Both the position numbers and the translations under genes were made by a program. Positions 6,781 to 13,265 of a stretch of 13,897 bases of DNA are shown piece by piece; within the stretch, counting starts at the first letter, position 1, and every line of letters begins with the position of its first letter. Source of the DNA: CAADGN01 sp035443945 (GTDB lineage Bacteria > Planctomycetota > Phycisphaerae > Phycisphaerales > UBA1924); assembly GCA_035443945.1 (NCBI GenBank), contig DAOMNQ010000073.1:1-13897 (forward strand), read 5' to 3'. Below the pieces are notes generated by a model, which was not told where the DNA came from, ran no database searches, and saw only the letters and a list, made by a program, of their open reading frames with translations.

Positions 6781-7852
6781 GTCGATCGCCCCGCGCCGTG
6801 CCGGTCTGTTCATGCTGCTCGGGTTGATGACGGGGTTGCTGTGCGCGTGCTCGCGCGAGAGCGCCGAGAGCGCGGGCGACGGGTCCGTCGTGCTCTACTC
6901 TTCCGCCGACGACTTCGTGCTGCGGGAGATGGTCGAGGCGTTCGGGTCCGAGACAGGCCTGCACGTGCGATTGCTCGGCGACACGGAGGCGACCAAGACG
7001 ACCGGCCTCGTGCAGCGATTGCTCTCCGAGAAGGACAACCCGCGGGCGGACGTCTGGTGGTCGAGCGAGCCGTTCGGGACGATCCGCCTGGCGCGCGAGG
7101 GGCTGTTCGAGTCGGCGACCGGCGTCGAGACCGGCGTCGAGGGCGGGTGGCCGCTGGTCTCGAACGACGGCCTGTGGCTCGGCTTCGCATCCCGGGCGCG
7201 CGTCATCGCCTACCACACCGGCCGCGTGAGAGAGGAGGATGCGCCGCGCACGCTGCGCGACCTGATCGACCCTCGCTGGCGCGGTCGCGTGGGCATCGCG
7301 CGTCCCGAGTTCGGCACCACGCGCGGTCACTTCGGCGCGCTCGTCGAGGCGTGCGGCGTCGAGGCCTTCGAGGCGTGGCTCGCGGCCATGAAGGCCAACG
7401 GCGTGCGGCTCTACAGCGGGAACGCCTCGGCGGTGCGGGGCATCGCGGACGGCGAGATCGACGTCTGCCTGACCGACACCGACGACGTCTGGGTCGCGCA
7501 GCGCAACGGCTGGCCGATCGGCCTCGTCTACGAGCGGCCGGACGGGCCGGGCGAATCGGTCGAGGGACTGCCGAGTTTCGGCCCGCTCCTCATGCCGAAC
7601 ACGGTCGCGCTGGTGCGAGGCGGACCGGGCGGCTCCGATGCACGCCGTCGGCTGGTCGAGTTTCTGCTCAGCGAGCGGGGCGAGCGCATCCTCGCCGAGA
7701 GCGACTCGGGGAACATCCCGCTGCGTCCGGGTCTCGCGGCCGCTTACCCACAGTTCGAGGTGCCGTCGCCCTGGGTGGTGGACTACGAGGCCGTGGCGGA
7801 CGCGGACGCGGCCACGATGGAAGCGTGCCGTCGCGTGCTCGGCGGAGGCTGA
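6767..7852 (+). CDS. ABC transporter substrate-binding lipoprotein, iron(III)/FutA-AfuA type
   Basis: The 361-aa product starts at ATG 6767 with AAGGAGG at 6751-6757, inside the end of the previous gene. A hydrophobic segment (residues 14-27) ends in LCAC, an acceptable lipobox with Cys28 as the lipid-attached residue. The mature protein has the fold pattern of family 1/6 extracellular binding proteins: VVLYSSADDFVLREMVEAF, DTEATKTTGLVQRLLSEKD, ADVWWSSEPFGTIRLAREGL, and later GIADGEIDVCLTDTDD and SFGPLLMPNTVALV. Members bind ferric iron or similar small ligands outside the cytoplasmic membrane and deliver them to a permease. No permease or ATPase gene is adjacent, so it is an orphan here. The overlap with the coiled-coil gene suggests cotranslation. 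The ligand is inferred from family likeness only. Confidence 0.87.
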   Translation: MAASRSIAPRRAGLFMLLGLMTGLLCACSRESAESAGDGSVVLYSSADDFVLREMVEAFGSETGLHVRLLGDTEATKTTGLVQRLLSEKDNPRADVWWSSEPFGTIRLAREGLFESATGVETGVEGGWPLVSNDGLWLGFASRARVIAYHTGRVREEDAPRTLRDLIDPRWRGRVGIARPEFGTTRGHFGALVEACGVEAFEAWLAAMKANGVRLYSGNASAVRGIADGEIDVCLTDTDDVWVAQRNGWPIGLVYERPDGPGESVEGLPSFGPLLMPNTVALVRGGPGGSDARRRLVEFLLSERGERILAESDSGNIPLRPGLAAAYPQFEVPSPWVVDYEAVADADAATMEACRRVLGGG

Positions 7853-7916
7853 GCGCTGCGCGCCGGGCGTGACGGACAATCTCTGCGCCGCGAGCGTCCC
7901 TCCCCGACGCGACCGA
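7853..7916. other. Convergent intergenic spacer, no terminator seen
   Basis: These 64 bases separate the convergent substrate-binding and dehydrogenase genes. I find no hairpin followed by a T-tract on either strand. Confidence 0.5.
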
Positions 7917-9305
7917 TCACGGGCAGCCGATGTTCCAGGTGTTGAGGAAGAAGATGAAGTCCAGGCTGTTGATCGCGCCGTCGTTGTTGAAGTCGGCGGC
8001 GGGGTCGTTGCCGGTGTAAGCGTTGAGGAACTGGAGCACGTCGATGGTGTTGACGAGGCCGTCCCCGTTGAGGTCGACCGGGCAGCGCGGCTTGACGCGG
8101 AAGATCTCGCCGCCGTTCAGGTCGCAGACGTAGATTTCGCCTCGGGCGTCCTCGCCGAACGACGAGACCGAGGCGATGGAACCGACGTCGGGGACGAGTT
8201 CGGCCTGGCGTTCCGCCAGGTCCACGACCTGGCCGTCCTCGTAGCGCAGTGTCCAGATGCGGTTGGAGCAGTAGTCGGCGAAGAAGTACGTGCCGCGCAG
8301 GTGCGGCATGGTGGCGCCGCGGTAGACGTACCCGCCGGTGACGGAGCAGTTCCCTCCTCCGTGCGAGTAGGCGTGGATGGGGAGGGTGAGTGACTCGTGG
8401 TTGCAGGTGCACCCGTCGAGGCCGGTGCAGGCGAAGCCTTCCATGCACCGCCAGCCGTAGTTCTCGCCGCCCGTGCTGTCGGCGGGCTGGACGTTGATTT
8501 CCTCCCAGGCGTTCTGCCCGACGTCGGCGATCCAGAAGTCGCCGGTTTCGCGGTCGAAGGAGCACCGCCACGGGTTGCGCAGGCCGTAGGCCCATATCTC
8601 GTCGTCGCCGGTGACTCCGACGAAGGGGTTGTCGGGCGGGATGGCGTAGTTCCTGTTGGGATCAGCGGGGAAGTCGTCGGCGTCGACGTCGAGGCGGAGG
8701 CACTTGCCCAGCCGGTTGTCGGTGATGTCCTGCGCGTTGCCGCCGGGGCTGTGCCCGGTACCCGAGTCGTTCGCGCCGCCGCCGTCGCCGGTGGGGATGT
8801 AGAGGTAGCCGTCCGGCCCGAAACCGATCCAGCCGCCGTTGTGGTTGCTCTGGGGTTGAGAGAACGTGATGATGGGGTGCGCGGAGGCGGGCTCGGCGAC
8901 GTTCGGATCGTCGGAGACCTTGTACTGGACGACCCAAGTGGCGCCGGTGCCGGACGCGGTGTAGTTCACATAGAAGAGGCCGTTGTTCGCGTAGTCGGGG
9001 TGGAAGGCGAGGCCGAGGAGGCCCTGCTCGCTGCCGGTGGCGACGCCGGTGACAGAGAGGAAGGGCGTGGCGAGCAGCGTGTTGGTCGTGAGGTCGTAGA
9101 TGCGCACCCGCCCGGTTGAGCCGGAGCGCTGCTCGACGATGAAGATGCGCTTGGCATCGCCCGGCGCGTGCGTGACGAGCACGGGGCGCGCCAAGCCGGT
9201 CGCGAGGCGCTCCGAGGTCAGTGTCAGTTGTGCGCTCGACGGAACGGCCGAGATCGCGAGCGGCGTGAGTGCGGCAAGAACGGCGGTGGTGCGGACACGA
9301 CGCAT
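7917..9305 (-). CDS. Secreted PQQ-type sugar/sorbosone dehydrogenase with dockerin-like tail
   Basis: The 462-aa product starts at ATG 9305 with GGGAGGT 5 nt upstream. A Sec signal peptide (MRRVRTTAVLAALTPLAISA) probably ends at SSA-Q, residue 25/26. Residues about 28-405 form a six-bladed beta-propeller of the glucose/sorbosone dehydrogenase family. Family motifs are EQGLLGLAFHPDYANNGLFY, SNHNGGWIGFGPDGYLYIPT (His155 sits where soluble glucose dehydrogenase has its catalytic His), NAQDI, YGLRNPWR (Arg243) and GENYGW. At least seven propeller cysteines suggest disulfides. Residues 408-462 are two EF-hand-like Ca-binding loops, DLNGDGLVNTIDVLQFL and DFNNDGAINSLDFIFFL, flanked by CPV and GCP, as in planctomycete secreted proteins. 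It probably oxidises a sugar or aldose-like substrate outside the cytoplasm with PQQ; substrate and electron acceptor are unknown. Confidence 0.9.
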   Translation of the reverse strand: MRRVRTTAVLAALTPLAISAVPSSAQLTLTSERLATGLARPVLVTHAPGDAKRIFIVEQRSGSTGRVRIYDLTTNTLLATPFLSVTGVATGSEQGLLGLAFHPDYANNGLFYVNYTASGTGATWVVQYKVSDDPNVAEPASAHPIITFSQPQSNHNGGWIGFGPDGYLYIPTGDGGGANDSGTGHSPGGNAQDITDNRLGKCLRLDVDADDFPADPNRNYAIPPDNPFVGVTGDDEIWAYGLRNPWRCSFDRETGDFWIADVGQNAWEEINVQPADSTGGENYGWRCMEGFACTGLDGCTCNHESLTLPIHAYSHGGGNCSVTGGYVYRGATMPHLRGTYFFADYCSNRIWTLRYEDGQVVDLAERQAELVPDVGSIASVSSFGEDARGEIYVCDLNGGEIFRVKPRCPVDLNGDGLVNTIDVLQFLNAYTGNDPAADFNNDGAINSLDFIFFLNTWNIGCP

Positions 9306-9310
9306 GGCTG

Positions 9311-9317
9311 ACCTCCC
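9311..9317 (-). promoter_or_regulatory. Shine-Dalgarno site fixing the dehydrogenase start
   Basis: GGGAGGT on the minus strand, 5 nt before ATG 9305, selects this start over the longer open frame reaching 9581. The residues just after it form a good signal peptide, which agrees. Confidence 0.75.
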
Positions 9318-9473
9318 GGATGAGCGGCGGGGCGTGGGCGCCTCCCGCAAGGAAACACATCGACCGTTGGCGTGGGCGACCCCGGCCTCCGGGGCGATTG
9401 TCCTCGGCGAAGGGGCCGGATGCCAGCAAGAACCGGGCGATTTGTGCCGGTTTGGGGGTTCTCCCGTGGGGCA

Positions 9474-9500
9474 TTGGCCAGATTTGACGCCACCTACACT
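9474..9500 (+). promoter_or_regulatory. Probable kinase promoter giving a leaderless mRNA
   Basis: TACACT (9495-9500) is a TANNNT -10 element ending 8 nt before the kinase ATG at 9509. TTGGCC (9474-9479) is a 4/6 match to a -35 box at 15-nt spacing. There is no purine-rich ribosome site before the ATG, so transcription would start at or next to the start codon. Confidence 0.4.
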
Positions 9501-9508
9501 CCGCGCTG

Positions 9509-12016
9509 ATGGGCACGGACGATCCCACACTCGACGCGACCGCTCCGGCGAGCGCCTCGGCCTCGCTGCCGGGCGACGCACCTCGGGCCGTCGGGCCGTA
9601 TCGCGTGCTCCAGGCGCTGGGCGAGGGCGGGTTCGGGACGGTCTACCTGGCGGAGCAGCACGAGCCGGTTCGCCGGCGGGTCGCGCTGAAGGTGCTCAAG
9701 CCGGGGATGGACTCGAAATCCGTGATCGCGCGGTTCGAGGCCGAGCGGCAGGCGCTCGCGCTGATGGACCACCCCGGCGTCGCGAAGGTCTACGACGCGG
9801 GGACGACGCCGGAGGGCAGGCCCTACTTCGCCATGGAGCACGTTCGCGGCGAGCCGATCAACGTCTTCTGCGAGCACGAGCGGCTCGGCGTGGACGACCG
9901 CGTTCGACTGATGATCCAGGTCTGCGAGGCCGTGCAGCACGCGCACATGAAGGGCGTCATCCACCGGGACCTGAAGCCGGGGAACGTGCTCGTATCGCTG
10001 GTGGACGGGCGGCCCGCGCCGAAGGTCATCGACTTCGGCGTTGCCAAGGCGGTCTCGCAGCGGCTCACCGACTCGACCGTCTACACCGAGGTCGGCCAAC
10101 TGATCGGAACACCGGAGTACATGAGTCCCGAGCAGGCGCGCGGCGGGTCGGACGTGGACACGCGGGCGGACGTCTACTCGCTCGGGGCGATCCTCTACGA
10201 ACTGCTGACGGGCGGGCCGCCGCTGGACTCGGCGAGGCTGCGCGCGGGCGGGTATGCGGGCGTGTCGCGCGCCATCGACGAGTTGGAGCCGGTGCGGCCG
10301 AGCGAGAGGATCACGCGTGCGGCGTCGGCCGTGCCGCCGCGGCTCGACGACGACCCGGCGACGGTCGCCCGGCGCCTGCGGGGCGACCTGGACTGGATCG
10401 TGATGCGGAGCCTGGAGAAGGATCGCACGCGGCGCTACGACGGCGCGAGCGCGCTCGCCCGCGACCTCGAACGGTATCTGCGCGACGAGCCGGTCGAGGC
10501 CGGCCCGCCCACAGCCGCGTACCGCCTGGCGAAGTTCCTGCGCCGGAACCGCGGCGGGGTGACGGCGGCAGGGGCGGTGGCGCTGGCGCTGCTGCTGGGC
10601 GTGGCGGGGACGACGGCAGGGTTCGTGTGGGCGCTGCACGAGCGGGACGTGGCCCGCGAACTGGCCGCATCCGAGCGTGAGGCGCGCGACGAGTCCGACG
10701 CGGTGGTCGCGTTCCTGGGCGACATGCTCGCCTCCGTGGACCCGACGGAGCGCGGGCGCGACGTGACCGTGCGCGACGTGCTCGACGAGGCCTCGTCGTC
10801 GATCCCGGCGCGATTCGCGGGTCGGCCTTCCATCGAGGCGCGCCTGCGCCACGTGATCGCCAACTCGTTCCGCGCGCTCGGGCGCTTCAGCGATGCCGAG
10901 GCACATCTGACGAGCGTCTATGAGATCCGACGGGTGACGCTCGGCGAAGAGCACCACGAGACGCTGCGCGCGCTGGCGAATCTCGCCGGGCTTCGCCTCG
11001 ACCAGGGGCGGTACGCCGACTCGATCGCCCTGGGCGAGCGGGCCGTCGGCGGGCTGCGGCGCACACTCGGCGACGACCACCGCCTGACGCTCGGCGCGAT
11101 GAACAACCTGGCGATGGCCCTCCGGCACACGGACAGGAGGCCCGAAGCCGAGGCCCTCCTGCGCGGCGTGCACGAGGGGCAGAAACGAGTTCTCGGAGCC
11201 ACGCACCCCGAGACCATCGGCTCGCTCACCAACCTCGGCGCGCTGCTCGGGAGTCTGGGCAGGTACGACGACGCCCACGCGGCGCTGCGGGATGCACACC
11301 AGCAGTGGCTGTCCGCGCACGGCGCGGATCACCCCGGCGCGCTCCTGGCCGCTCACGAACTCGCAATGACCCTGAACGCGATGCAGCGGATTGACGAGGC
11401 AGAGAGCCTGCTGGGGCAGGTCGTCGCGGCCAGGGAGCGCGTCTTCGGCGAGGCGCACCCGGATACCCTCGCCGCAACATCGAACCTCGCCTACGTGCTC
11501 TCCAAGTCGGGCCGCGCTGATGAGTCGGAATCGCTCTTCGTGCGCTCCCTCTCTGCGGCGAGGCGCGTGCTCGGAGACACGCACCCGTCCACGCTCATCA
11601 CGGCGAAGAACCTTATCGAGTTGTACGAGGCGTTGGGCTGGCCGGAGCGATCGCGCGCCGAAGTCGAGCGCACGATGGACATCTTCGTACTGATCGCGGA
11701 CAGGCCCGACATGAGCGCGGACGACCTGAACGCGTGCGCGTGGTACCTCCTGACAGTCGAGCCGCGCAGCGCTCGCAACCCCTCGGCCGCGCACCGCGCC
11801 GCGGAGCGAGCCTGCCGCCAGGAGCGCGCCGCCGCCGGCGCGAACCTCTGGATGTACCTCGACACGCTGGCCAAGGCGATGCACGCCACCGGCGACCCGG
11901 CCGGCGCGGCCGCGGCCCAGCGCGAGGCCGTCTCGCTCATCCCGCCGAACGGGGAGCGGTACCGCGGCGAGATGGAAGAGCGGCTGGCTGAGTACGTGCG
12001 GTCGGGCGACGGCTGA
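9509..12016 (+). CDS. Serine/threonine protein kinase with TM segment and TPR sensor domain
   Basis: The 835-aa product has a complete Hanks-type kinase domain (about 31-325): Gly loop GEGGFGTVYLA (38-48), catalytic Lys61 in VALK, HRDLKPGN with Asp154, DFG at 175-177 and GTPEYMSPEQA after the activation segment. All key residues are present, so it should be active. A hydrophobic segment (351-376) probably anchors it in the cytoplasmic membrane. The rest is a set of kinesin-light-chain-like TPRs with the recurring pattern TLGxxHxxTLxxxxNLAxxL, first clearly at TLGEEHHETLRALANLAGL, with GDDHRLTLGAMNNLAMAL, GATHPETIGSLTNLGALL, GEAHPDTLAATSNLAYVL and GDTHPSTLITAKNLIELY following. This layout is very common in planctomycetes; TPRs likely bind protein partners. 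The start has no ribosome site (see promoter entry). Substrates are unknown. Confidence 0.93.
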   Translation: MGTDDPTLDATAPASASASLPGDAPRAVGPYRVLQALGEGGFGTVYLAEQHEPVRRRVALKVLKPGMDSKSVIARFEAERQALALMDHPGVAKVYDAGTTPEGRPYFAMEHVRGEPINVFCEHERLGVDDRVRLMIQVCEAVQHAHMKGVIHRDLKPGNVLVSLVDGRPAPKVIDFGVAKAVSQRLTDSTVYTEVGQLIGTPEYMSPEQARGGSDVDTRADVYSLGAILYELLTGGPPLDSARLRAGGYAGVSRAIDELEPVRPSERITRAASAVPPRLDDDPATVARRLRGDLDWIVMRSLEKDRTRRYDGASALARDLERYLRDEPVEAGPPTAAYRLAKFLRRNRGGVTAAGAVALALLLGVAGTTAGFVWALHERDVARELAASEREARDESDAVVAFLGDMLASVDPTERGRDVTVRDVLDEASSSIPARFAGRPSIEARLRHVIANSFRALGRFSDAEAHLTSVYEIRRVTLGEEHHETLRALANLAGLRLDQGRYADSIALGERAVGGLRRTLGDDHRLTLGAMNNLAMALRHTDRRPEAEALLRGVHEGQKRVLGATHPETIGSLTNLGALLGSLGRYDDAHAALRDAHQQWLSAHGADHPGALLAAHELAMTLNAMQRIDEAESLLGQVVAARERVFGEAHPDTLAATSNLAYVLSKSGRADESESLFVRSLSAARRVLGDTHPSTLITAKNLIELYEALGWPERSRAEVERTMDIFVLIADRPDMSADDLNACAWYLLTVEPRSARNPSAAHRAAERACRQERAAAGANLWMYLDTLAKAMHATGDPAGAAAAQREAVSLIPPNGERYRGEMEERLAEYVRSGDG

Positions 12017-12042
12017 TCGCCCGCAGGACCGCCTCTTGCCGC

Positions 12043-13125
12043 CTATTCCGGGTCGAGCGCCAACCGGAAGCCGTTGTTGTAGTACCGGAACACCGGGCCG
12101 AGGCGGTAACGGTGCGCGGACCGCACGTACCACGGCCCGTCGTACCACGACCCGCCGCGGAGAACCCGCTCGTTCCCGTCCCCCGGCCCCTGGGGATCGA
12201 CCCGTTCGCCCCGCTCGTTGGTCGGGCCGTTGGTCGGCTCGTACCAGTGAGGGTCGTACCAGTCCCAGCACCACTCCCACACGTTGCCGTGCATGTCGTG
12301 CAGACCCCAGGCGTTCGGCGCGAAACTCGCCACCGGCTCGGTGCGCTCGCGGAACACGCCGCCCTCGCTGTCGCGGTACCCAAGGCTGGCCTTGAAGTTC
12401 GCCTCATCGGACAGGATCGTCTCGCCCGTGTGGAACGGGCCGCTCGTCCCGGCACGGCAGGCGTACTCCCACTCTGCCTCGGTCGGCAGGCGGAACCCGC
12501 GATGCTCCGGCACGCGGCGAACGGCCGCGCTGCGCACGTGCCCGTCGTGGAACCGCTCGGCGTCGTCGATCCGGTAGTGCGGGCGCAGGCCGAGATCGGG
12601 ATGGCGCTGCGCGACGGCCTCGGTCAGCCTGTTCGCGAACTCCACGGCCTCGTACCAGCCGACCGTCTGCACGGGCTGGCGGGCGTCATCCTTGAAGCGG
12701 GACGGGTTGCTCTCCATCAGCGCGATCCACTGATCCTGCCGCACCTCTGTCGTCATCATCCAGAAGCCCCGGCTGATGCGGACGGCGTTTCTGGGGCCTT
12801 CGTCAGGCTCGCGCCCGTCCTCGCCGCCAGGGCTGCCCATCTCGAAGACGCCCGGCGGGATCCACGCGAGTTCGACCTCGACGCCGGGCGCGAGTTCGAG
12901 CACGAGCCGCTGCCCCGGCTCGGGCGCGGCGGCCGGCCGCTCGGCCCGCTCCGGCTGGCTCCGCGCGTGGCCGGGCGACAGCGCGACGAGCGCGAGCAGG
13001 GCGCACACGACCACGGGCCACGACGAGCGTGCCCGGTGCGATGCCGAGTCGCCTCGCGATCGCGCGATGCGGACGCTTGTGGATCTCGTGGCAGGCGTGG
13101 GCAACGGCGCGGGTGTCGGTCGCAC
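12043..13125 (-). CDS. SUMF1/FGE-sulfatase-fold exported protein without the catalytic cysteine
   Basis: The 360-aa product is taken from GTG 13125 because AAGGAG lies 7 nt upstream; the longer frame to 13248 has no such site. A hydrophobic stretch (residues 37-50, WPVVVCALLALVAL) after a basic N-terminus is a signal peptide or anchor. Residues about 84-358 have the formylglycine-generating-enzyme-like fold: IPPGVFEMGS, EVRQDQWIALME, GFRLPTEAEWEYACRAGT, WGLHDMHGNVWEWCWDWY, RVLRGGSWY, NNGFRLA. In true FGE the RGGSF segment is followed by an active-site Cys; here the sequence is RGGSWYDGPWYVRSAHRY with none, so sulfatase activation is unlikely. Such proteins often bind ligands or act in signalling. 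The gene converges on the kinase with 26 nt between the stops. Confidence 0.88.
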   Translation of the reverse strand: MRPTPAPLPTPATRSTSVRIARSRGDSASHRARSSWPVVVCALLALVALSPGHARSQPERAERPAAAPEPGQRLVLELAPGVEVELAWIPPGVFEMGSPGGEDGREPDEGPRNAVRISRGFWMMTTEVRQDQWIALMESNPSRFKDDARQPVQTVGWYEAVEFANRLTEAVAQRHPDLGLRPHYRIDDAERFHDGHVRSAAVRRVPEHRGFRLPTEAEWEYACRAGTSGPFHTGETILSDEANFKASLGYRDSEGGVFRERTEPVASFAPNAWGLHDMHGNVWEWCWDWYDPHWYEPTNGPTNERGERVDPQGPGDGNERVLRGGSWYDGPWYVRSAHRYRLGPVFRYYNNGFRLALDPE

Positions 13126-13132
13126 GACGTCT

Positions 13133-13138
13133 CTCCTT
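13133..13138 (-). promoter_or_regulatory. Shine-Dalgarno site fixing the SUMF1 GTG start
   Basis: AAGGAG on the minus strand, 7 nt before the GTG at 13125. Further up, TAGCAT (13175-13170) is a -10-like element that would give a leader of about 38 nt; no good -35 box is visible. Confidence 0.6.
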
Positions 13139-13253
13139 GCGGGGCGCGCGGAACGATCGCGGCTCGATGATGCTATGGCCGGGCGTCCGGATGCGCCGGC
13201 GAGCGAAAGGCCGCGGCCCGGCGGCGTGCCCGGAGCGGAGCAATGCAAGGATG

Positions 13254-13259
13254 TACGAT
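13254..13259 (+). promoter_or_regulatory. -10-like TACGAT directly before the zinc-ribbon gene
   Basis: TACGAT (4/6 match, TANNNT form) ends 6 nt before the ATG at 13266, so transcription would begin at or very near the start codon. An AAGGA at 13247-13251 is 14 nt from the ATG, too far to be a normal ribosome site. Confidence 0.3.
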
Positions 13260-13265
13260 CATGCC

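Larger units (their letters stand above)
9306..9508. promoter_or_regulatory. Divergent promoter region, dehydrogenase / kinase
   Basis: This 203-base region separates two divergently transcribed genes and holds no gene. The near-repeat GGGCGATTGT (9392) / GGGCGATTTGT (9435) occurs 43 bp apart, about four helical turns, and could be a binding site, though this is weak. The kinase-side promoter candidate is given separately. Confidence 0.5.
13126..13265. promoter_or_regulatory. Divergent promoter region, SUMF1 / zinc-ribbon gene
   Basis: This 140-base spacer holds no gene. It contains the minus-strand ribosome site and TAGCAT element of the SUMF1 gene, and at its right end the plus-strand TACGAT (13254-13259) of the zinc-ribbon gene. 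Confidence 0.5.

Noticed and set aside
4861..6813. Minus-strand extension of the O-antigen ligase frame to 1101 codons, and a 778-codon minus frame over the same bases
   Set aside because: They are antisense to the well-supported coiled-coil gene. The residues are low-complexity Arg/Leu/His or Ser-rich runs caused by GC-biased third positions, with no domain.
7853..7916. Possible intrinsic terminator between convergent genes
   Set aside because: No stable inverted repeat with a following T-tract could be found by eye on either strand.
9306..9581. N-terminal extension of the dehydrogenase to 9581
   Set aside because: It would put about 90 residues before the signal peptide and overlap the kinase start; ATG 9305 has a strong ribosome site.
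9494..12280. 928-codon minus-strand open frame
   Set aside because: It is the antisense shadow of the kinase gene, rich in Arg/His/Val with no recognisable motif, and spans a convergent gene end.
13126..13248. ATG 13248 as the SUMF1 start
   Set aside because: It adds a 41-residue Arg/Pro/Ser-rich leader with no ribosome site; GTG 13125 has AAGGAG 7 nt upstream.
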